NCBI GenBank assembly: GCA_963969365.1
Contig: OZ017751.1
Coordinates: 2,542,001-2,606,000 of the forward strand
DNA: 64,000 nt
Reading direction: 5' to 3'
Source: Asterochloris sp. CNOR1
Lineage: Eukaryota > Chlorophyta > Trebouxiophyceae > Trebouxiales > Trebouxiaceae
Part shown: in pieces, positions 22,201-35,300 of the stretch
How the letters are laid out: every line of letters starts with the position of its first letter
How positions within the stretch are numbered: the stretch's first letter is position 1
Notes under the pieces: generated by a model
The model's input: only the letters and a program-made list of their open reading frames with translations
Told to the model about the DNA's origin: nothing
Databases searched by the model: none
Position numbers and translations under genes: made by a program

Positions 22201-25200
22201 ATTGGCCAGCAAACGGCAGCAGAGGCAGCCCGCAAATCAGTCCAGGTCTCACTTTGAGGTACTGACTCAAGGATGGCAGCTAACCACAAGCCTGTGCCAG
22301 GCCAGCCATGGACAATGTTGAAAGCCCGACTCACTGTGAGGTACTGGTCAAAAAAGGCGCGGGCGTTGGTGTTGTACACCGGGTTGGTGGGATCCAGCTG
22401 AGCCAGCAGCACGTGCAGGGCAGGCCCCTTCTCGCCATAGGTCAGGGCGATGCCAGGGTAGTTCACAGTCTGCACAGCAGACAGGCATGGCTCATTGAGA
22501 GCAAGACTGCACGGCAGAATGGCAGGGCCACGATGAGAGCACCGGCTGCATGCTGGATTCGAAACGGCTCGATCAGCACAGCAGGAGACCTGCAGTGCAA
22601 GCAGAGGCTACACTTAGATGTGTCAGGCAACACATGCCTGCTGCAGCTGGAATTGCTACCTGCCCCGCAATTGCCAGGCAGCTTGAATTTGAGGCAAGGC
22701 AAGGTCAAAAGGGCGCTCAGCCGTGGCCAGGCTCCTCACCTGGTACCATTGGGCATAATACTTGCCAGCATCTGACAGATAGCTGGCCTGGTTGGTCGCC
22801 ACGTACAGCCAGGCTGCGGCCCAGGCCAGCTCGTCCAGGAATCTGCATGCAACGCCACACAGTTCTGGAGAGCAGAGCACCAAAATGCGAACCTTGTGTG
22901 CAAAATCAAGACCAACACTTGCATAAGGGAAGGGGAGTCAAAGCACTTCCAGACATGGACGCCACCCAGACATGTGCCTTTGAGGTAGAAGTCCGCCAAG
23001 GAATAGCTTGATGTCATGTTTGGACACTCTGGGTGTTGCATTCTGGGGACACTGCTAAGAAGTCAACAACAAGGATAATTACAGGATTGTGAAGAAGAAA
23101 GAGACAATAAACTCACCCAGTGCTGGGGTACAGACGGTCATGGATCGCGAGTACGGGGTTAGTGGTGCCTTTGTAGCTGGCATCCATGCTGAGAGCCAGC
23201 TGGTACAGCTCCTCAGCTGTGGAGATCAGGGAGGCCACCTCTCCCGCGTACTGGGCGCCCCCACTGGCTCTGAAAACGGCAGCTGTGGCGGCTAGGGCGG
23301 CAGCAGCCTCACCTGCAATCTCTGAGCCTGCATGGCCATGCAACTGCCTGTCAGTGGCAGCGTGTGCCAGGGCAAATGCTGTGAACCTCGCCATGTCTGT
23401 GCAACGCCATTCAACCAGTAACCCGCCTCTTGGGCCAGCTCGGGATCACAGGCCTGATGTGACCTGTCTGCTCGCATGAAAATGTGCACGCAGCAAGGGG
23501 AGGCTTGACTTGATGCGACCCTGAGCTTGGAGCGCAATGGCAGCCGTCAGCCACGCACATGACAATGGGGCACTTGCCTGGGTTAGCCTGGTTGATGTAA
23601 ACGGATGGGCGCGGCCCAGGGTTGACCTCTGTGTCTACAGGAGCAGGCACACGGGTGTCAGAAAGCATCTGCGTGGGCAGGGCGTGGTGTTGGCAGGTGC
23701 AGCAGGCCAGTGCAGCTCTGCTGTGCGGCTTCACCATAATGCACCATGGCAGCAAGCAGCCTTGCAGAGGCCACAATGACGGGTGCTTGCACCATGCCCC
23801 TCTAGCTGTAAGATTCTGCCGCATGCAAGCACTGTGCTCCCCTGGCTGACCAGGCATGCATGTGCATGCAGGCAGACGGCACACTCTTTGACGCCACTGT
23901 CTGCCACTCAGCTCAGGCATGAAAGCCAAATATGAGCAAACCAAGGCACACCAACTAGGGTGCAGGCCCAGTTCAGGTTCCGCTATTTTGCACTGCTGTG
24001 CACACTTACACAGCTCTGGCGGGGCATAGGTATCAAAGTCTTGTGTATCGTTCCCAACAACTGCTACAAAGTTCTGGGCATTGGGGGTCGCGGCCACCAA
24101 AAGGTCGGACCCCCACTTGAGGGCTTCTAGGGCGGTGGCCAGTTCATCGACCTTGCTGTAGCCGTCCGGGAAGGTGTAGATGCTATAGGCCAGCACAGTC
24201 ACCTGCAAGCACACAGCAGTCTAGGTCGACGGCTTGTGCGCATTCTGGAGCAGGGGCAGATGTTGCAGGCCAACAGAGCCACCTGCAGGCAACACTTTGC
24301 ACCATTGCAGGGATGTGAATGCCATGGCTTAGACTGTCGACTGCAGGCAGTAACAAGCCGTCTGTCTTGTCGGAAATTGCCCCTTGCACACAGCAAAGTC
24401 AGCAGCGCGGCTGTTGCATCAGCTCAGAACCGCTCTAGCAGTTTCCTGGTACAGAATTCAGTTGTCCTCTTGCAAAGGTTCTGGGGGCCTTGGCTGCCTG
24501 GTCTCAGGTGCAGAAGCATTGCCAGAGGACTCCTTTGCAAGCCCCGGGGCACAAGGGCACCTTCATAGCTCGTAGCACCACAGCCCTGTCAAGCTGGTGG
24601 CTCTCACTCACACAAGTCATGCAGTGCAGGCAGGGGGCAGGGAGGGCACCCTGCTGATTTTCAGCACGCTGCCAAGCAGACGGCCTCACAGACAAGGCTC
24701 ACTGTGTAGGCGGAGGGTAGGCCCAGCTTGAGGTATGAGCCACCAGCCTCGTAGTAGCCTCCAGACATGTCCTCCCCACCGGGACCCTTGCAGTCCAGGC
24801 AGGAGTCGCCACGCCTGCACAGTACCTGCCCCAGTCAGACAAGCCATACCCGGGGTGGTGAGACCATGACAGGCTGGAAGCTTTGTCACATCTGCCAAGC
24901 AGGTGCCCTGCTCAGCCACAGCATTGCACTGCAGCAGTGACAAAGTGCCACAAATGAGCCTGGACGTCTCAGGCCCTCTACACCAAATTCTTATTGCCCT
25001 GAAAGTGCGTTAGCTGCTTAGAGGACTTGTTCCAGGCCATTCTCTGCACACTCTTGGGCGGTGCCTGCATGGCCTGCTCTGCGCATGCTGGTGGCTGCCG
25101 TATCCTCAAGCAACAAGGGGCTGAACGTCACACAGCGTGTCATTCACTGCTGTTCTGAGGGTTGTTGCGTGTTTGGCTGCCTCCCCACCTGCCTTAGCGG

Positions 25201-27141
25201 CAGCCTCAGCAGCAGGGAGCACATCAAGGACTACAAAGTCAGCCAGCAAAAGCACACACTGCGGAGGGTTTGCAAGGCTTTGGCTTTGCTGCACTCACCA
25301 TGCAAGCCGCCGTGAGGCTGGCAGTGCACCAGAGCGCTGGATTTCGTAGAACAGAAGTGCCTTGTGCAGAGCGTCTGCGTAGTTCCTGCTTGCACTACCA
25401 GGGCTGGGCTTTACTGGATTGTTTGCTGCTGCAGCAACGCCTGCGGCACCAAGGCATCGGTCATGCAAAGGTATCGTTGGCAATGCAAAGCAAGCCGGGG
25501 GGTGGCTAGATCGCAGTGCAAGCATGATAGCTTGGCATCTGCAACTGATGAGGAGAGCCAGCAAGCAGGCACCTGTTCTGTTCATTTCAGTGGGTACAAC
25601 CCACCTCCAGCAGCATTGGTGCCACCAGTGGTGGGGGTGAATGTGGCCATGGCAGCGTTGTACTGGCACACGCCCGGGGAGTAGCATGGACGCCCAGTGC
25701 ACAGGGCATCGCAGGGGCTTGCCCAGGTGATGCCGTCCGCACACACAGGGTTGTAGCCAGCAGTGGCACACTGGCAGGCTGCAGGCACATGGGCAGTGCC
25801 TGAGCCCTTGCGTTTCCCGCAGGAACCTCAGCAGCGTGTCAGCCCTGGCTGGCAGCAGGCACGTCACAGCAGCACATGAGCCCTCACGTGGCATCAGCAG
25901 CACATCAGCAGCATGTGAGCCCTTGTGTTGCAGGTCGTACAGCCAGCAGCCTGGGAGCCTCGTGTGGCAGCAGGTGTAGCCAGCAAAGGCAAGCTGTGCT
26001 GCGAGGCTGGTCAGGCCGCCAGCGCCTGGGGCATGTGAGTACCCAATGTGGCAGACAGAGATCAGCAAGATCAGCAGCAAGGGCTTGTCACAAAGCATTG
26101 GGAGGCCTTCTTTGGTGATGTTGGGAGCCACCGAGCTCACAACCGGGCCGTGGGAGGGCAAGCCACCGTGCATTCTGCATTTAGCATGCACTCAAGGACC
26201 GCAGGTACCACACAAGCAGCACTCACAGCCAGCTGTGCCAGTGGCAGGGTCTGAGCAGGTGTTGCAGGGGCCGCTGTGCAGCACCAGCACGTTGGCGCAC
26301 TTGGCAATGCAGGGGTTGCCATAGGTCTGAGCATCAGCGCCACAGACTGTGCTGTTGACACTGTTGTCCGTGCAGTTGCAGAAGGGAGCTGCAGGCATAC
26401 AGGCAGCAGGCGTCAGACAGAGGGTCAAGGCAATGCTCGAGCAGCCCACAGGCGAGATCTGCCTGCACCTTGGTCTCACGCTACAGCCAGCAGCTCTTGG
26501 TAGGCGTTGCAATGCAGAGCAGCTCACATACAATCTGATTCAGCCTCTGCCGCAGTGCTGCCGCTCTGCAAATATCACCTGAGGGTGCTGGCCCTGAGGG
26601 TGGGAGACCGACCAGGCTGTTGGCAGATCCTGCGGGAAAGTTGTAGGTGCCTGCAGGTGTAAAGTATGCTTTGCTGGGCCTTGCTTCACATCGCAAACAA
26701 ACAGCAGCCCAAGTGTTGTGCCTGCTGCACATGCGGGGATTACCTGCAGCTCCTGTGCCCACCCCTACTCCCTGCAGCATTGACACCAGATCAGCAATGT
26801 TCACAGACCTACTGGCTGCCGAAGCTGCACATGCTTTTTGATACAGCTTGGCTCAGCTCTGGCAGTTGCACATGTGCATGGCTCCCCTGTCCCGTCAGGA
26901 AGAGGCTGACAGGGGAACATCAAGGAGGGAAACATCAGGTGGAGACTGCCACTTGATAGCAGGCCAAGGCATGCTATACAACACAAGCAACAATAGGCAG
27001 GAGGCCCAGGCGTCAGGCTGAGTCTGGATCTCCACTTGACTTGAAGAACAGCCGTCAGACATCTACCTGCAGGAGCTGTCTGCTCGAGGCAGAGGCCAGA
27101 GTGAGGCATGCCAGGCCCGAGAGCACTCGGTCTAAGATCAT
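19220..27141 (-). CDS. Secreted GH9 glycosidase with two Kazal-type modules and altered active site
   Basis: Exons on minus: 27141-27067, about 26806-26744, 26650-26579, 26388-26227, 25778-25605, 25440-25299, 24814-24703, 24202-24010, 23634-23578, 23327-23117, about 23050-22985, 22842-22740, 22469-22335, 21484-21311, 21034-20992, 20900-20864, 20751-20703, 20317-20234, 20028-19983, 19464-19220; about 745 residues. The first exon is signal-peptide-like (RVLSGLACLTLASASS). Two Cys-rich Kazal modules follow: CNCTDNSVNSTVCGADAQTY and CQCATAGYNPVCADGITW. The GH9 barrel begins YADALHKALLFYEIQRSGAL and shows PGSEIAGEAAAALAA, FLDELAWAAAWLYVAT, TPGGLAYPFHYG, VNYALGDSGRSWVVG and GGLTGALAGLVSYF. GH9 enzymes cut cellulose-like beta-glucans, but the paired Asp of DAGD reads EAGG and HHR reads WHK. 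Joins of exons 1-2 and 10-12 are not resolved. Intron 9 uses GCAAGT (23577). Confidence 0.85.
21589..21700 (-). repeat. Two decayed copies of GH9 exon 14 start plus acceptor
   Basis: The functional exon begins at 21484 (minus) with GGTGCTGCTGGCGGC after CTGCAG. Degenerate copies with CTGCAG begin at 21589 and 21694, exactly 105 bp apart each. The first copy also repeats TCCAATGTCCCCATCCCA, close to TCCAGTGTCCCCCACACC of the exon. Confidence 0.88.
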
Positions 27142-27787
27142 TGTGGCTTTCCGCAGCCTTGAAAGATCTGTCTTGAAAGACTATAAGTGAGGAGTCCTTG
27201 AGGTTGGTTTGCAAAGAAACTACTTTTCAATACTCTGCGCAGCCATGAAGCAGCCTTGAGCTCTGTCTGACTTGGTCAAAGACCTAAATAAAGAAAGTTT
27301 TGGATATTCATTTTGAAAGTATGGTTTTGATCAACCTTTGAAGCTCACGACAGACCTTCTGTAGTTCTGATTCATGTGCCTGACTAGGATATAAAGGCAC
27401 GTTCCCCCATGAGGTTGCCTGCAAGCCGATGTTTAGGGTGCCGCGCCTGGTGAGGCTGTTCCTGGCAGCTTGCGCAGCCCTGCTGGTGAGCTGCAACAGT
27501 GTGGACACTGATTGCTGATGCTTGAGATCAGCAACAAGACGCCTCTCTGCAGGGGTTTTCCTGCCTGTCACAGGGCCCATCCAGGCCGTCAGCACCCAAA
27601 TCAGCCAGTGCTGTTGGCTTTCAGCTCCTGGGGCAACAGAAACCTGATGCACAGCACAGCTGTGTCAGGTGATTGACAGTGCTCAGAGCAGAGCCTGCTC
27701 TGCTGGCAGGCGTCCCATGAACTGTGCAAACAATGCAGACCTAAGATGCCCGCCTGGTGTGGGCCAGCCTTTGCAGCCTGCAGCAGG
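27142..27787. promoter_or_regulatory. Divergent intergenic region, GH9 gene and sialyltransferase-like gene
   Basis: About 650 bp separate the two start codons. The part nearest the GH9 start (27180-27320) is clearly more A/T-rich than its surroundings and could hold the core promoter. No family-specific coding sequence seen. An upstream exon with a membrane anchor for the plus-strand gene could lie in the right half but was not identified. Confidence 0.4.
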
Positions 27788-29274
27788 ATGCAGCAGGTTG
27801 CTGTGGTTGGAAATGGCCCCCTGACAGAGGAGCAGCGTGCAGAGATCAGTTCGGGCAGCTATCGAAGGGTGATACGTTTCAACCGCCTCAACAACATGTG
27901 AGGGCAGAGGCAGCTGCCTGGGGCTGAGTTTGGGATGCTACAGGACAACTGCCTTGTCCAGCTTGAGCCAGCGACCAAGGCATTTGACTCGATCGCCCTG
28001 GCGTCATGCAAGTTTGTCACCCAGTGCTACCCACGTGCGTGTTGTATACTGAAGCATAAGTATTGTGGCGGACTGCAGGGCAGCTGTCTTAGGTTGCACC
28101 TGGGCTCTGCTGCAGCAGATGCAAGTGCCCACACAAGCTCCCTGATGCAGGGCATGGAGTGCAACATCAGCAGCCTTGTGCTTCTGCAGGCGGGCTGACG
28201 AACAGATTGACGTGTGGGTCATGCGCAACGCAGCCAGTGCCAAATGGCACTTCTGGGGGCCAGCCCAAGTGCCCAGGCAGCAGGTATGCAATCTGCACAC
28301 TCCCAAGGCCACAGCCTCTGGACGCTGGCGGCTGCCTTGTGGCACTGGGCTCAGCAGTCCAGTGGCTCCGAATCTGTTGCTGCTGCTTGCTTCTGGCTGC
28401 CTGGCACTTGAGCGTGGGTCTTCACAGCTTAACACTGCCGTTGTCCCTCACAGCAGCTGACTTTCCATATCATGCAGGCAGAGCACTTGCTGGGCAGCCA
28501 TGCCGAGGGCACCTCTTTATGGTTTGTTGGTCTCCCAGACTTCCATGAGGACCCTTATTACACAATGCAGCCTCTCTGGAATGCATTTCCCAGCCTGGTG
28601 GAGAAGCCCCATGCGCTCCTTGACTACAGCCAGGTGAGTCAGCACCTTGTGTGTAGAAGCGAGTAAGTGACACAAGCGATCAACACAGTGTGAAGCTGGA
28701 CAGCTGCCTGAAGCTGCAAGGAACATTGACCCTAGTCAGCCATGGCCCCTTGCAGGTTCATGATGACAGCCTGCCCCAGCATCCTGACATAAAGAAAGCC
28801 TCCACAGGCTGGATTGGTGAGGGAGGGCAAGCTTTCTCATGCACGCAAATCCCCTTGCTTAGAAGGTGGCTATGCGCCCAGGTGTCGTGTTTGCTCACAC
28901 CTGCTCGGCTCCGTTCAATGCCACTCTGCACCTCTTTGGCTTCAATTGGCATCAGGTGAGGAAGCAGGGCCTGCTGCCCATCCCAGGTTAAGCGTTGTCT
29001 TCTGTCGTAACAAATTTCCTTCAAGCAGGACCACATCCTCACCCATGACCTCATATCAGGGGAGGAAGCCCTCATGCAACAGATGGCCAGCTCAGGCCAG
29101 ATCATCATTCACCCTACTGGTGGGCATCTGCATGCACATGCCTTGCTCTGCTCCCTTCAGGCAATTGCTGACAGTCTTTGCTGTCCGCTGCAGCCTGCAA
29201 CAGCAAGCGTGCTTGCGCACCATCCAAATTACGCGCCCTGCTGCTGTGAAGCAGACTTTGCCACTGACACATGA
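27788..29274 (+). CDS. Sialyltransferase-like (GT29-like) glycosyltransferase
   Basis: Six exons: 27788-27897, 28190-28283, 28457-28633, 28756-28816, 28882-28955, 29029-29274; sum 762 nt (253 residues). The N-terminal exon reads VAVVGNGPLTEEQR then YRRVIRFNRLNN, the usual sialylmotif-L pattern (VVGNGG ... VIRFN). IDVWVMRNAASAK follows. A short-motif-like part comes later: STGWIG joined to VVFAHTCSAPFNATLHLFGF. The last exon supplies a His-rich end with ALMQQMASSGQIIIHP. GT29 enzymes move sialic acid or related sugars onto glycans in the Golgi; green algae are not known for abundant sialic acid, so the donor sugar may differ. The model lacks an N-terminal membrane anchor, so an upstream exon is probably missing. 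The last 25 or so codons may be intron or UTR. It precedes the phosphodiesterase gene by about 120 bp. Confidence 0.72.
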
Positions 29275-29396
29275 GGCCGCCCAACACCAGGAGCCGCAGG
29301 CGTATTGCAGCGATGCACCCTTGTGGTACAGCTGCTGCAGCTTGAAGCTCCTGTTCAGACTAGCTCTGCTTGCCCCTTGTTGGGACGGTGGATGGC

Positions 29397-32300
29397 ATGT
29401 TAGTCAAATTGGCCGAAAATCCTCTCCCAGCTTACATTGGAGGAGCGAGCTTGCTGGGAATCCTGCTTCTTTATGGTTTCGTACGGTTTGGTTTTGCTGG
29501 CATACCAGCAACAGTTTCCTCTTTTTTTAAAGATGATTCAGTGTGTCAGACAGGTCTTCCGGCAGCCATCGCCAATTTGTGGTTATTTGTGGTCATCGCT
29601 TTACAAGTCTTGCGCTTGTGAGTTTACAGCAAGATGATGGCATGGCTGTGATTCAATGAACGCCAGAGTTAAACGCCAGAACAAGTCAAGCAGCCAAGAG
29701 TGGGATGACATTTGACTGAGTCAGCAGGCGGCCAGCCAGAAGAGCATCAAGTCAACACAGGGAGCCAGCTACATTGCAGCCCTGCAGCAGGCTGAGGTCT
29801 TTGCCGCATGTGCAGCTGGCCCTGGCATGTTCACAGTGCCAGCGCAGTCCCTCATTTCATACAATATCAGCCAGTTCCAGCTCCTTGAAGAAGTATCCAA
29901 GCCGCTGTGGATTTACAGGTGTGTACTGCCAAGTATTTGCTTGCTTGCATGCCTGCGTGGTCCCTTGTGGCATAACAACACTTTACACAGTCGTAAGCGC
30001 ACTGCCAATGCCACCACCCTTCGCTGGCGTACCAGATTGGAATCCCTGCGCCATGTGTGAGGCCCTGCTGCAGCTGCACATCCCAGAAGATAGTGTGGGC
30101 CAATGTGGCGGCCCTCTATTTTTTCAGCACCACTGCGGAGCTCATCCAACAACTTGACTTCTCCAAGCAGCCCAGCGGAAAACATGTCACAGCACAAGAG
30201 TATCAAAGCTTCCACACACTCAATGAGCTCCTCAAGGAGGAAGTGGAAGTGAGCAGAAGTCCTGCTGCCTATTCTGATTGCCTTGTTTTGGGGTGAGCGG
30301 AAGCCCTGCTGCTTGATCTGGGGAAAACAGCCTAGAGGGCCCAGCAGGCAAGCACAGCTTGCATGGCCGGCACAGGAGTCTGGCGCAGGTGGGCGGGCCC
30401 GCACCAGCTGCTGCAGCATGCTGGCAAAGCCAAGCCACTGGATGAGCTGCAGCAGCATTTGCTTGAGCTGCACTGCCTGGCAGCTGGCGTGCATATCACA
30501 TTGCAAGCCAACATGCTCAAAGGGATGCTGAAGTAAAGCTGCCTCCTGCATGATGCTGCCCATGGCCGCCATTGATGGTGACCTGCTGCAGCACTTCTTC
30601 GACAAATACCTGTTGCATGTGCAGCACAGCGGGAGGGAGCAGGTGCTGCAAGGCTTTGGTTGGAAGATGCTTCCTGGTGTGTTCCCCACTGGCAAGCCGC
30701 TCAATATGGATGTCAGCTACAAGGTGAGTGACGTCAGCCCTGCCTGCCTAGCATCATGGCTGAATGCTCATGTGGGCAAGCATGACTTGACTGCACAGAC
30801 AGGGACTGCAGCACTGCTGCACGGCCCTGCCATGCAGAAGAGCAGTGCTGCACTCTGATGCGATAGGGAATCTGCGTCAAGCAGCCAGCTGGCAGCCGCC
30901 TGCCTGACATGTGTGAGCCCTGTGCTCCTGTCTTGAGTGGCTTTTAGGCAGCTGTCTGCCTCACCTGTGCAACCCAGAGATGTTGCCTCTCTTCAGCCCC
31001 TGCCATGCGGCTGCCAGGTCTGTTGTCTTGCATGTGCTAGCAGGCGGCCCTGCGAAGCGCGTGTTGCATGCAGTGCTGCATCAGTGACTTGAGCCCGGCA
31101 CTGCATGCTGGGGACACTCTCATGAGCAGACTCGAGGTGGCTGTTGCCTGCACACGTGCACATTCTGTGAGTGGTTGCCCCCTGGGAGCTGTCATCCCAT
31201 CCGCCCCGCTGGAACATACCCAGCATGCTGTGCAGCCAATTCATGTGACCGGGGAGGATGGCGCAGTCAGCACACACTGCCTCCTGCAAGTCATCCGCGG
31301 ACAGGAGGTCCATGTGGTGCGGGGGGACACCTCCAAGGCTGCACGACTGTACCGCGGGAAGAGCAACAGCCTGCGCACAGAGGGCGTCGCAGACGGTGAG
31401 ACCATGCCTGCTCCATGTTGGCAGGTGGGTCGCCTTGTGCGGGGCTGATGGCTGGACACAGGGTTCCATATAGTGCTGGTGACAACCTCCCTGGTGCGGG
31501 ACACTGTAAGACGGCGGGCATGAGTTGTGCTGCAACCTGGCATGCGTGCACTGTGGCCATTCATGAACGTCTCATGCATGGGTCCTGGCTGGCCGCCCCT
31601 TCCGGCAGCCATCCCTCCTTGCATCCCAGCTGGGCTGGTGGCACCTGTACAGTCAGCCAGCTCTTTGTGAGAATGTTTGCTGATTGGTGTCAGCAGGACA
31701 GGCCCCACCTGCCCGGGTGACACTGCCTGCACCCGCCGTCACCCTGCAGTGGCTTTCTGCTGACAGAGACAGCTGCACAAGAGGTAGATGATGCTCTGCA
31801 ACCCAGACGGTGGGGGTTTCTCCTGGAGAGACATATGCTAATTCACTGTCCTTACCAGCGAACAGCACAGTGCCCTGCAGCTTTAACATCTGCATATTGC
31901 TGGACATGCAGTGCCATGCACCCACCTTGCAGCTGCAGAGAGTGTATCACTTGGTGTCCTGCAGCCCAGACACCCGTGGGAGTGATGCTGGAGATATTGG
32001 AGGACATTCTCAACGGGCAGGATATTGATGTGGCCTCTGTGCAGCAGCTGCACAAGCTCATCGTGACGGGCGACTTCATGAGCCTCGTGAGTGTGCCCAG
32101 CCCAGCCTGGATTGTGGGCTGCTTTGCAGAGAGGTTGCTGCCTGGCATTGCACGACAAGCTGCTTGACTGCCATGACGTCACACGCTGGGGTGTGGCAAG
32201 CATGTGCTGTGATCTGGCTGGGCAAAGCTCAGGAGGATGTCTGCGCTCTGGAGGCTGCAGCAAGGGCACACCCATTGTGGAAGCTCTCACATGCAACCTG

Positions 32301-35300
32301 AGCTGCTGCCTTGTGGGGGGCAAGGCGGGCTCCTCCGGGAGATGGTGAAGCGCTGCAAACGTGCAGCAAGCAGGAGTCTGCCAGCTCAAGGGGCTGCCTC
32401 CCCGCAGCAAACAGCTATGTGCATGCCTGCAGCACTTCAATGTGCTCACAACTTCGATAGACTGAGGGCTGCCTGCCTACAGCTACAACTACCATACTCT
32501 TATGCAGCACACCAGGGCCTGCAGGGTTGCACTGGCCAGTGCTTCCCTGCCTGCAGCAAACCAAGGCGGCAGAGCGGCTCATCGCCCAGGAGAGTGGCCT
32601 GGAGCGTGATGTGGGGCAGAACCTGATGCAGATGCTGGGAGGGCAGAGCGACGTTCTGGGCAAGCGGCGGCGCAGCAGCGCTGGCTCTGTGGACAGCGAC
32701 GAAAGCGCCCTCAGCAGCAGGTGGGCCCTGTCTGCTTGTGCGTCTGCTTGTGGCTCAGCGGGAGGGGCCCAGGTTATAGCTGCAGGTGCTCTGCAGCTGG
32801 CACCTTGCCTGGCAACAGGTGTCCTGCAGGGGTGCACGAGCGGCGCCTTCAGCGTCAGGTGAGTGCTGCTGCATTGGCCGAACAAGGCAGACTTCTCCAG
32901 TACGGTTCAGGGGTTTTCCTAAGTGTTCAAGGGGTGCGCCACCTGACCCTGTGCAGGTAGAGCTCTGTCATGCGCCCTGGCAGCCTCTGGCCAGGATTGC
33001 GTGCCCCCAGAAGGTGCCAGTTCCCCCGCCAGGAGCTCCTTACGCCTGCAGGCCGGCAGAGACAAGGCCAAGCCTCTGTCCACATCCATACTGGGCTTGC
33101 AGGCTGTTCCAAGCAGGGGCAACATTGGCTGCAATTCGAACCTTCCTCATGCTTGACCGGCTCCTACCTGCAGGCTGGTGGAGACTGTCACTTCAAAGGA
33201 AGACGCTGCTAAGACCTAGGGAACACAGCTGCGGGAACACCAGCACTGCCCATCCCAGAGGTTGGGAAGACCTAAACCTCCCCATGCCTAGGGATCATGT
33301 TGCCTGGCGGCAGGCCGGTGGACACTGTCCTTCCAGAGGATGATGATGCTGGCAGTTTGAACACTGTTGACCAGCACTGCAGCAGGACCCAGGTCCAGGA
33401 GGTGCTGCGCCAAACCATTTTCATGCCACATTAACTTGTGTCCTGCCCGCAGGCTGGTGGAGACTGTCAATCTGGAGGATGACGCCGCTGGCGACCTGGG
33501 GGAGCACCAGCTGGTGGCCAGCCCCACAGGCATGCCCATCCTGGAAGTGGAGGAGGTGCTGCGCTCCGCTGATGGGTGGCACTTTGATGCGTTCCGCCTG
33601 GCAGAGGTCACGCAGGGGCGGCCCCTGAGCACCATCACCTTCTGGCTCATGCAGCAGAATGGGGTGGTGAGGGACGCAGGTGGGGCCTGTGGGCTGGCTA
33701 ATGGCATGGCAGGCTCGCGTGAACAAGTGTTTCTGCTGAGGCTGCAGACTTGTGAGGGACGCAGGGGGAGTCTGTGGGCTGGCTCATGAATGCTGGCATG
33801 GCTGTGCTTGAGTACAAACAAGCTGCTGCAGAACCTGCACGACAGGGTCGTGCAGAATGCAGGTGGGGCGTGCTGGCTGCTGATGCATGGCAGTGCATGT
33901 GTGCGCGATTCGCTCCAGGCTGGGGATGGCCCAGGGGTGCCTCATGAGCGCCTTCTGGCTAGTCAGCTGTATACGTCGGACAGGGACGCTGGCGGAACCT
34001 GTAGGCTAGCTGTTGCATGGCAGCGTCTGCATGCACAAGTATTTCTGGCTGAGGCTGGCACAGTAGTTCCACCTCAACACTTTCTGGCTTGATCAGCTGG
34101 AGGCGGTCGTCCCAGCAAGAGGGGACCCATGCGGTTCGCTGAATTCCTGAGGCATCTCTCTGCAGCATCGCTTCTTGCGGCGCCTAAACTGGTATCCCTT
34201 TCCCTCTCCTGCCCTCTCTTGAGCGCTCAACCTCCAGTACTTCTGTGCTTTGCTGCAGAGCTTGACCCCTTACGTCTGGCACGCTTCCTGCGGCGCGTGG
34301 AGGAGGGGTACAATGACAACCCCTACCACAACAGGGTGCACGCGGCCGATGTGGTACAGAGCATGCACATGCTCATGACCGTTGGCGGGCTTGCCACACT
34401 ACTGGGCACAGAGATGGTGCTGCTGGCAGGTGAGGGGTGCGCTGGAGCCTTGTAGCTTGCCCTGCTGCTGGCGGCCACAGCGATGGAGCTGCTGGCAGGT
34501 GAGGTGGGCCATAGTGTCTGCCGCTGCCCCTGGCATGCTATCAGTGTCTGCTGTTTTTGAGCGCCTGCGACGCCATTCCAGGCGACAGCATGGCAGTCAG
34601 GCCAGTGGCGGGGTGAAGCCAGCCTCGCATTTCCTTCGGGCAAAGCGCACCCAGTGTGTTTGTGATGTCAGCGGCATGAGGCCCAATGTCATGCTTATAC
34701 AGAAGCTGTTTGCGCTGCTCTTGAGATGAGGCATTGGCCCTGGCATCCCTGTCTGACATGCACCTCACATGCCTGACTGCATGTTGGCTCAAATCCTGTG
34801 CAGGTCCTGTTCAGAAGGAAAACAGTGCTGCATAGACATTGTCTGCCACTGCATGTTCTGTGGTTCAGGTGCACTCAATGATGCAACTCCCAATAAACAA
34901 CGCCGTCCAGGCTGGAATAATTCACAGCATCCAGTGCTGCTGCAGGCTGCAAAGCATTGATTTGCCACTGTATGTCACTTTCATGTCGATGCACAATTCA
35001 TCCTGTGGAACAGCCAAGGTCTGCTGCTGCTGCAGGCTACATGGCAGCAGCCTGCCACGACTTTGACCACCCAGGCCTGAATAATGACTTCCTGATCCGC
35101 ACAGGGTGAGTGACCTAAGTCTGCCTGCCCGCTGACGCCACCTCAACACAACTCCCCTTATGCGTATGGAGTCTGCCTGGAAGCTCAGCACCAGGCTACC
35201 AACGGGCTCTGTGCACAATGCATGCCACTGTCACTGCACCTTGTCCAAGAGAGCTCAGGCAGGCAGCACATTGTATGCTGCCTCTTGGGCTCACTGCCAT

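Noticed and set aside
30406-30536. Possible extra PDE exon encoding a Leu/His-rich helix
   Set aside because: Its phase cannot be joined to both flanking exons with standard donors; it may be another decayed exon copy.
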